A stretch of DNA of 64,000 nucleotides from Ceratobasidium sp. AG-K (taxonomy: Eukaryota > Basidiomycota > Agaricomycetes > Cantharellales > Ceratobasidiaceae). The translations under genes were made by a program, and so were the position numbers. The stretch covers positions 2,914,001 to 2,978,000 of the forward strand of contig JAWNGF010000005.1 in assembly GCA_037039685.1 (NCBI GenBank). The letters run 5' to 3'. How positions within the stretch are numbered: the first letter of the stretch is position 1; every line of letters starts with the position of its first letter. The notes below the pieces were generated by a model. That model was not told the origin of the DNA. It did no database searches and saw only the letters and a list, made by a program, of their open reading frames with translations. This document shows, one piece after another, positions 57,514 to 64,000 of this stretch.

Positions 57514-59480
57514 GAGTCTTCTACAATTGTTGCCTCCCTTCCTTTGACGCTAGGTTCCGTTGTTATCCAATCCTTGGACGGGCATTTGAACGAGCGGTGT
57601 CCTTCTTGTCCGCACTTCAGGCAGCGGTTGGTTGCTATCCTTGCTTTGTATACTTCGTCAGGCAGCCGCTTTGTAGAGGATTGTCCGCTGGTGGTTGGTT
57701 GGGCTGCCTTCTTTCCTGTCGAGGTCTTGATTTGTTGCAATTTTTGGTCAATAGAGATTGCGATTGAGATCCACCGGTCAAGGGAAAGTTCTCGTTCTGT
57801 CCCATCTTCATTGATCAGGGTCAGTTCAAATCGAGCTAGTTCGGTCTTGACTTCTGACTTCAGTCCTTCCTTGAATTGGTTGATCAGAGCTTCTTGTCCC
57901 CAATTGACGTCGACCAATAAGTAACGGAATTCAGAAGCATAGTTTGCTACCGAATTGTTCTGTTTGCATTTCCGGATATCGATTTCGGCTTTAGCTTTTT
58001 TGTTGGGGTCGCTGAACTGTTCCATGAAGTGTGTCTTGAAGCTTTCCCATGAGATGAGATTTTGGTTGTTCTCTCCTTGGTTAAGCGATCGCAAGAGTAC
58101 TTGTGCCCAGTGAGTGGCGGCCTTGTTCTCGGATTTGAAGTTCGCTAGGGCTTCGCGGATCCTTTCTTCGCTGGAAGTGTATTGATTGCCTAGACGTACA
58201 AAGTAGCTTTCCATTTGTGTGGTGAACATTTCGGCACCTTCTCCCTTCTTTCCGTCGAAGGCTTCTGGGCGAGTTACCTTGGGACGACGTGAATTGCTAC
58301 CGACGTTTGTGTTTTCGGTCAGCCGTTGGATTCTCAGTTCTAATTCGTCGATCCTGGTAGATTCCGCATCTGGATGAGGTGGAGAATTTGATCGCCTAGA
58401 GGGAATCCCATGTAGGGATGCTTCGTCCATTTCTTCTCGCATATTGTTGATCGTTTCTTGAACTTCAGTGATTTTGGTAGTGAAGGATGCTCCCTCTTGT
58501 CGTAAGGTCTCTAGTCCTTGTGTTACTGCTTCATTCCATTCGAGTTGTCCCTGTCTGGTAGTGTTGAGTTCTTCGCGTACATTGTTCACTAGTCCTTGGG
58601 TGTTGGTAACTTCATTACAAAGACGGGTTACGTCTTGACCGACTAGGAAGGAGTTATGTTCGCCATTTCTTGCCGAGTTCAGAATATCCGTTAAGGTGCC
58701 TTGCAGGGTGTTGATGGAATCGTTAAAGATTTGTTGGTTGTTTGCTAGAACCTGTGTAACTTGTTCTAGACCGGTAAGCCTTCGATCTATAGTGACTCTC
58801 ATTCCGTCTATAACCCTAAGGGTGGCGTTGTGTCTTCCTTGTAGAAGGTCGTCCAGGTCGTCCAGATTACTGATTACAGTCCCAGCGTTAGCGTTGGAAC
58901 TTGAGCTTGAGCTTCCTGGATCACCGGTGTTCTGTTGTACCGGGACCGATCGTCCAGAATAACCCTGTGGGACATATGGTGGTGCTGGAATAGCCGGTGT
59001 GGCTGGCTGGGAAGCCGCTGGAATTGGTCCTGCGTTGGTGATGGTTCCTCCAATCTGAGGAACTGTAGGGACGTGTGGTGTAGGGGGAGGTCTAATTGGA
59101 ACGAGCGATACGCCCCCATGTTCTTTGGGTTGGGGAGAAAAGAACTGTCTTCTATTTCCTAATGGCCACAAGGGACGTGAAGGTCCTGGAGTTGCAGTTG
59201 GAATGCGAATTACAGCCGGAGTAGGGTCATTCGTAAGATCTCCTGGTTCTCTATTTGTGATCGTGGGTTCTTCTTCTTGTACTGTTGTCATGTCAGGAAT
59301 GCCAAAAGCTCCCGGCATTGATGCTTGACTTTGAGGGCGTGATTGGGCAGGACCTCCCGCTTGAGTTTGTGCGATATCTTGCTCGTTTAGTGATCCTGTG
59401 GGTCTTGCTGCCCGACTGGGTCCTCTTCTCATTGATATAGTGGATGAGGGGCGTGAACCTGCATCTTCTTGAATAGACAT
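57489..59480 (-). CDS. gag polyprotein of inner element
   Basis: 663 aa, intact. N-terminal ~160 residues are Pro/Ser/Gln-rich; then NLDDLDDLLQGRHNATLRVI and a predicted coiled coil (about 200-330). The retrotransposon gag (capsid) domain lies about 395-540 with THWAQVLLRSLNQGENNQ and ANYASEFRYLLVDVNWGQEA. A CCHC zinc knuckle CLKCGQEGHRSFKC starts at residue 620. The frame ends at TAA; the -1 shift into pol occurs 15 nt before the stop. Forms the virus-like particle that packages the element RNA. Confidence 0.95.
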   Translation of the reverse strand: MSIQEDAGSRPSSTISMRRGPSRAARPTGSLNEQDIAQTQAGGPAQSRPQSQASMPGAFGIPDMTTVQEEEPTITNREPGDLTNDPTPAVIRIPTATPGPSRPLWPLGNRRQFFSPQPKEHGGVSLVPIRPPPTPHVPTVPQIGGTITNAGPIPAASQPATPAIPAPPYVPQGYSGRSVPVQQNTGDPGSSSSSSNANAGTVISNLDDLDDLLQGRHNATLRVIDGMRVTIDRRLTGLEQVTQVLANNQQIFNDSINTLQGTLTDILNSARNGEHNSFLVGQDVTRLCNEVTNTQGLVNNVREELNTTRQGQLEWNEAVTQGLETLRQEGASFTTKITEVQETINNMREEMDEASLHGIPSRRSNSPPHPDAESTRIDELELRIQRLTENTNVGSNSRRPKVTRPEAFDGKKGEGAEMFTTQMESYFVRLGNQYTSSEERIREALANFKSENKAATHWAQVLLRSLNQGENNQNLISWESFKTHFMEQFSDPNKKAKAEIDIRKCKQNNSVANYASEFRYLLVDVNWGQEALINQFKEGLKSEVKTELARFELTLINEDGTERELSLDRWISIAISIDQKLQQIKTSTGKKAAQPTTSGQSSTKRLPDEVYKARIATNRCLKCGQEGHRSFKCPSKDWITTEPSVKGREATIVEDSGKEGVSL

Positions 59481-59488
59481 ATTTGTTA

Positions 59489-59500
59489 AGCTTGTTTTGT
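59489..59500 (-). promoter_or_regulatory. primer-binding site of inner element, self-complementary type
   Basis: ACAAAACAAGCT (minus strand) begins 2 bases after the 5' LTR. Its exact complement lies inside that LTR at 59674-59663, about 30 bases after the TATATATATA box (near 59700-59709). Confidence 0.65.
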
Positions 59501-59502
59501 AA

Positions 59503-59956
59503 TGTTGTAAGCTTCTTCTAAGTGGCTATGAGACAAGCCGCGACGGAGAGTGGACGGCACTAAGACCTAAGTGACCTCTTGAACCGCAACACACTTAAGC
59601 ATCTGTAGGCTCTTGAGGGAAGGGGTGGTACTAAGTGTCACTCAGAGGGGATGTTTGACGAGACAAAACAAGCTGGGGTTACCAGTCTTGTAGGTCCTCT
59701 ATATATATACCAGAACAGGCCGAGTCATACATGGCGCAGCCATACGAGTCATACAAACTAACCAGTCAGGAGTGTCCGTGTGAGTCATGCTGTATGAACA
59801 GACATGACTCATATAAAGCACAGCCGCGTTACATAGTGTAACACATAACCACAAGAAGGTGGCAACGCGGCAGGGGAAAGACAAACAAAGAACATACATA
59901 GAGACAAGAGAGGACGAGAGAGGACGAGTCCGATGGCGAGAGCATGGCTCACGACA
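59503..59956 (-). repeat. 5' LTR of inner element (copy E)
   Basis: 454 bp, nearly identical to copy D. Contains the TATA box and predicted transcript start in minus orientation. Confidence 0.95.
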
Positions 59957-62900
59957 GAAGGAAGAACCTTCAAACAAGTCTTCTTCGCCATGCCTACTGG
60001 AGAAACTAAACTTATCCTAGGATTGGAATGGTTAGAAGAATCAAACCCTGTCATCGATTGGAAAACAAAGCACATATCATGGCGGACAGAACCCATTCAA
60101 GCAAGGACGGCCTCAATTGACGACCTGCCCAAGGAATTCAAGGAATTTGCCGATGTCTTCAGCGAAGAAAAATTCAAGAGAATCCCGGATCATCGCCCAT
60201 ACGACTGCGCCATCGACTTAAAGGAAGGAACTGAGCTTCCGAAACCAGCCAGGCCTATCCGACTCTCTCCGGCAGAATCAATTGCACTAAGAGAATACTT
60301 AGATGAAGAAATCGCAGCGGGAAAAATCCGACCAAGCAAATCACCTATTGCATCACCTTGCTTCTTTGTCAAAAAACCTATCGATCCCAAAAACCCAGGG
60401 GCAGTACGCCAACTACGACTTGTTCAAGATCTCAGAGGAGTAAACGCCATTACAAAGGACGACAGATTCCCAATGCCCCTAATGGAAGACCTCTTGGATA
60501 AAATCAAGGACGCAAAAGTCTTCTCCAAAATCGATCTGCGCATGGGCTTCAACAATATCAGAATCAGGGAAGGAGACGAATGGAAGACAGCCTTCAGAAC
60601 AAAAGAAGGACTGTTCGAATATGTCGTCATGCCTTTTGGACTAAAAAACGCGCCCGCCATATTCCAAAGATATATGAACCATATCTTCCATGATCTTATT
60701 GACGTATGTGTCATAGTATATATTGACGACATCCTCGTCTTCTCTAAGGACAGAAGTCAACATACCGTGGATGTCAGGAAAGTGCTAAAAATCTTACTGT
60801 AGGAAAACCTATTCGCAAAGCTTCCGAAATGCGAATTCTTTGTCACCAAACTGACATATACTGGACTTGGAATCAGCGATTCAGGCATCTCGATGGAGGA
60901 AGAAAAAGTCAAGGCAATAAAGGAATGGAAGGAACCAAGAACGGTCAAACAAGTCCAGGCGTTCCTAGGATTTGCAAATTTCTACAGAAGATTCGTACCA
61001 AATTTCAGCCGATTAGCAAAACCCCTGACAGCCCTAACAAGAAAGGAGAACAAATGGGAATGGGGAAACGATCAGCAGGAAGCATTTGAAGCCCTAAAAG
61101 CGGAAATCAGCAAGGAACCCACTCTACGCCATCCAAACCCTGACAAACCTTTCTTCCTGGAAACAGACGCAAGTGGAGTAGCAATGGGAGCAATCCTGTC
61201 GCAAAGACAAGACGATGGCTACCTACACCCTATCGCCTTTCTTTCAAAATCTTTCAACAAAGCTCAACTCAACTACGACGTCCACGATAAAGAACTTATG
61301 GCCATCATAGAATCTCTAACACATTGGAGGCTATACCTCGAGGGAACAAGGGACCCCATCACCATCTACACCAATCATAGGAACCTACAGTTCTGGAAGG
61401 AAGCAAGAACATTCAACCGTCGACACGCAAGATGGCACCAATTGCTGGCTTCCTATAACTTTGACATCATATACCGCCCTGGAATCCTGTCATCTAAACC
61501 AGATCTATTGTCAAGACGATCAGACCATGAAGATACCCCCACGCCTGAACAAGTTATGATAACTGTTGAAAGGTTCAAGGGGTTTATGGGACAACTGGAC
61601 ACAGACATCATAGAAACTATCAAGGAAGCTCAGGAAACAGACGAGGGGTTGGCACAAATCAAAGAAATCTGCAAATCGAGGGAAACGCTGCCAAAAACCC
61701 TGCAACACAGTGCAAAAGATTATGATTTCAAGGAGGGACTATTATGGTTCAAGGGAAGGATTTACGTGCCAGAAGATAAGGAATCCAGATTGGCAATCAT
61801 GCAAGCTCACCACGACTCAAAAATCGCGGGTCATCAAGGACAAGCTAGAACGTTGGAACTAATATTGAGAAGATACTTCTGGCCAGGAATGAAGCAAAGC
61901 GTAAACAGATACGTGGAATCCTGTGAAACTTGCCAACGAACAAAGGGATCAAAATCGATAGTTCCGATCAAGCCTCTGGAGATTCCAAAAGGACCGTGGG
62001 AAGACATAGCGTTCGACTTCGTGGTGAAGTTACCAAAGTCCAGAGGATCAGACAGCATCCTAGTAGTGGTGGACCGATTCTCAAGAATGGCGCATTTCAT
62101 ACCCTGCAAAGAATCTCACACGGCAAGCGAGTTGGCAAATCTTTTCGTCACAAATGTTTGGAAACTGCACGGTTTTCCAAAGAGCACAATCTCAGACCAA
62201 GGGACTACGTTCAATTCCAAACTTATGAAGGCCGTTTATGAGAAAATTGGAACTAGCCCAGGTTTCAGTACTGCCTAGCACCCCCAAACAGATGGAATAA
62301 CGGAGAGGATCAATCAATGGATGGAAGGCTGGCTACGATCGTTTGTCAACTACCGACAGGATGATTGGGCGGACCTATTACCAATTGCGGAATTCAGCTA
62401 TAATTTACAGAAGCACCGCGTAACAGGTAGTTCCCCTTTCAAAATTGTCTACGGGAGGGAACCACTGTGGAACATCTCAGCGGAAGAATCAGCGGTCCCA
62501 GAAGCAAACAACATCACAGAAAAATGGCGTAAAATCCATGACGAAGCAATTGCATCTATGGAAACCCAAAGGCTCCCAGAAGAAGAATCAAGAAACGAGT
62601 ACCAAGAAGGAGATCTAGTATGGCTACTGGGGAAGAACATTCAAACAAGAAGACCTTCAAAAAAACTGGATAACAAAAAGCACGGGCCATTTGTTGTGAA
62701 GCGAAAGATAGGGTCACACGCTTATGAGCTCGATTTGCCGGCAACAATGAGGGTGCACCCTGTTTTTCACATCGATTTGCTCAGCCCTTACAAAGAAGAC
62801 ACTGAATTCAACCGTAACCAACCCCGGCCACCGCCGATCATAACGGAAAAGGGGGAAGAGGAATACGAAGTTGAAAAAATCATGGATTGGAAGGAAACAA

Positions 62901-63162
62901 AGGACGGGCTTTTCTACAGGGTCAGATGGAAGGGTTATGGGGACGAAGAAGACACAGAACAAAGGGCGGAAGATTTTGGCCACCTGTCCAAAATCATCAA
63001 GGACTTGCTACGCCAACACCCTGAGGCTCCAACACCGTCTAACTATGTCCCAGGAAAGATAAAAGGGAGAGAGGGAACAACCAGTAGTGACATCTGCAAA
63101 ACTTGCAACTACTCAAATCTTCGCTCATCGCTTTACTCGCTAAATCTTATCTGTTGCCGACA

Positions 63163-63927
63163 ATGCCTGCCGTCACCCGCTCCACCATCGCCAGCAACCT
63201 TACCCGCGTCCTTGATGGACCAGCATTCGCTACAGCAAGAATCCTCGATGCGGGGGCCGCCCTCTACGTCTTCAAAAGGTCCCAACAAAGCTCTGGGAGA
63301 ATGCACTTTAGGGCGTCGGATGACATCTTGCACTCGGACCTGGGAGAATTCCAGTGGGTCGGAAAGAAATGGCCGACGCACATGCAACTCCTACGAAAGG
63401 ACATCTTCGTTTGCCGAGGGTGCGCAGCGTTCCAGGTTTCAGAGGTCGTCCTCCTTTCCACCCATATGCTCGGAGTCGTGGAATGGGGACAAGAGGGGGC
63501 ATACTCAAGCGAATGGGTGCCAGGATATGAAGGTAGACCACCAACACTCCGCCCCAGGTGGAACGACGCCTGGGATGCCAACTACGAGAAGGACCTGAGC
63601 GACTGGAGGATGGAGAGGGGCAGATACCAGAAGGAGAAAATCGAGTGGGAACCTTACTGGTGGAGGAAGGAGGAGACTGACGTGTCAGCATGGAAGGAGG
63701 CAGAGCCCGACGTGCGACAGTGGGATGAGGAGTTTGTGGAGACCCGGAAGAGGGTTTTGGACTGGGCCAAGGCGGACTGGACGAAGGAGGAAACCTGGGA
63801 AGAATGGGAGAGATTCTCGGACAAACCAGGAAATACCACCTTCAATCCCATCGACCTGACCTTGGAGGACGAGGAGGGGTTGGAAGAACATATGCTAAAG
63901 AAGGAAAGGGACTGCGCAGTGCAGTAG
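63163..63927 (+). CDS. accessory ORF3 of the retrotransposon, unknown function (outer copy)
   Basis: 254 aa, same length as the inner ORF3 with no indel. Conserved blocks include GEFQWVGKKWPT, DIFVCRGCAAFQVSEVVLLS, VVEWGQEGAYSSEWVPGY and WTKEETWEEWE; the C-terminus is IDLTLEDEEGLEEHML. Replacements against the inner copy are mostly conservative (D/E, K/R, A/S). It remains open although gag and pol of this copy are full of stops. The frame opens after TGA 63088-63090 and overlaps pol to 63598. Confidence 0.8.
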   Translation: MPAVTRSTIASNLTRVLDGPAFATARILDAGAALYVFKRSQQSSGRMHFRASDDILHSDLGEFQWVGKKWPTHMQLLRKDIFVCRGCAAFQVSEVVLLSTHMLGVVEWGQEGAYSSEWVPGYEGRPPTLRPRWNDAWDANYEKDLSDWRMERGRYQKEKIEWEPYWWRKEETDVSAWKEAEPDVRQWDEEFVETRKRVLDWAKADWTKEETWEEWERFSDKPGNTTFNPIDLTLEDEEGLEEHMLKKERDCAVQ

Positions 63928-63956
63928 GTCCGTTCAGGTCCCCCAAACGGACTCTT

Positions 63957-63968
63957 AGGGGGGAGTAA
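63957..63968 (+). promoter_or_regulatory. polypurine tract of outer element
   Basis: AGGGGGGAGTAA immediately before the 3' LTR; identical to the inner copy. Confidence 0.8.
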
Positions 63969-64000
63969 TGTCGTGAGCTAGCTCACTCCATCGGACTCGC
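63969..64000 (+). repeat. start of 3' LTR of outer element
   Basis: TGTCGTGAGCTAGCTCACTC matches the first bases of the LTR at 49980; cut by the window edge. Confidence 0.92.

Larger units (their letters stand above)
52748..59956 (-). mobile_element. inner, intact-looking Ty3/gypsy chromodomain retrotransposon
   Basis: A complete 7,209-bp copy on the minus strand, with 454-bp LTRs at both ends, flanked by the 5-bp target duplication GAAGG (52743-52747 and 59957-59961). Order in its own sense: LTR, primer-binding site, gag (59480-57489), -1 shifted pol (57486-53572), third ORF (54007-53243), polypurine tract AGGGGGGAGTAA (53213-53202) and LTR. No stop or frameshift breaks any ORF and all catalytic motifs are present, so it may be autonomous. 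By its chromodomain it belongs to the chromoviruses. Confidence 0.95.
52470..63598 (+). pseudogene. pol of outer element, split by insertion and stops
   Basis: Two blocks, 52470-52747 and 59962-63598, make protease (IDSGAS), reverse transcriptase (VVMPFGLKNAPAIFQRY, VYIDDILVFSK), RNase H (FLETDASGVAMGAILSQ, YDVHDKELMAIIE), integrase (zinc-binding region, ISDQGTTFN, DGITERINQW) and chromodomain (YEVEKIMDWKETKDGLFYRV). TAG stops are at 60800-60802 and 62276-62278. The RNase H Asp of TDH is Asn. The frame past the chromodomain stays open to 63598 and overlaps the third ORF. Confidence 0.9.
49980..64000 (+). mobile_element. outer Ty3/gypsy chromodomain retrotransposon, interrupted by the inner copy
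   Basis: A 5' LTR (49980-50436), gag, pol and a third ORF run to a polypurine tract and the start of the 3' LTR at 63969, which leaves the window. The coding part is split inside pol by the inner element (52748-59956): GAG GTA GAA GG before it and A AGA ACC after the duplicated GAAGG restore EVEGRTFKQVFF. The copy is dead: stops at 50602, 52180, 60800 and 62276, plus Asp to Asn at the RNase H TDH (61373-61375). Its third ORF is still open. Confidence 0.92.

Noticed and set aside
59933..59956. Start of the 289-codon frame at 59933 as a gene start
   Set aside because: The first codons are LTR sequence; the frame is outer-element pol resumed after the insertion.
1..64000. CRISPR array, bacterial operon or prophage
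   Set aside because: Spliceosomal introns throughout and eukaryotic gene families; no regularly spaced short repeats with unique spacers.

Overview
The window is eukaryotic nuclear DNA from a filamentous fungus, almost certainly an agaricomycete basidiomycete. Genes are dense and cut by many 45-60 nt GT-AG introns, and several families are typical of that group: a glyoxal oxidase-type copper radical oxidase, a DUF6535-like membrane protein, an endonuclease/exonuclease/phosphatase-jacalin fusion, a long TPR-CHAT protein and chromodomain Ty3/gypsy elements. A Rhizoctonia-like (Cantharellales) source is my guess from gene content; nothing in the sequence proves it.

Region by region. 1-7 kb: 5' end of a secreted copper radical oxidase (-), a DUF6535-like multi-pass membrane protein (-), an F-box/LRR-like pseudogene bracketed by two diverged copies of the RPL23 5' region, intact RPL23 (+), and convergent VMA4, V-ATPase subunit E (-). 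7-14 kb: a secreted EEP-jacalin protein (+), a secreted SGNH/phospholipase B-like hydrolase (+) and a frameshifted pseudogene (+). 14-17 kb: a 165-bp minisatellite next to a UBR7-like ubiquitin ligase gene (-) that lacks its 3' end. 17-24 kb: gene-poor, with a dead Tc1/mariner fragment. 24-27 kb: ATG13 (+). 29.6-37.8 kb: an unrecognised multi-exon gene, a cytochrome P450, NAA30 (NatC catalytic subunit) and a disrupted membrane-protein gene, all on -. 37.9-42.6 kb: a TPR-CHAT gene (-) with about 18 near-identical 44-residue repeats.

From 44.6 kb to the right edge the window is a transposon nest: a small element with palindromic ends; two half-elements (LTR plus part of gag) facing each other across a 1.3-kb element; a piece of an unrelated gypsy pol; and a chromodomain Ty3/gypsy element (49,980 to beyond 64,000) broken by a complete second copy of the same family in opposite orientation (52,748-59,956, target-site duplication GAAGG). 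The inner copy has open gag, pol and a third ORF, and LTRs that differ at only four positions by eye.

The most interesting system is this retrotransposon family. It shows (i) a GGGAAAA -1 frameshift heptamer followed after 5 nt by a conserved hairpin over the gag stop, which would join gag to pol; (ii) a 12-nt primer-binding site exactly complementary to the predicted 5' end of its own transcript, as in Tf1-type self-priming; and (iii) a conserved 254-residue, Trp-rich accessory ORF in the position of env but without env features, overlapping the 3' end of pol.
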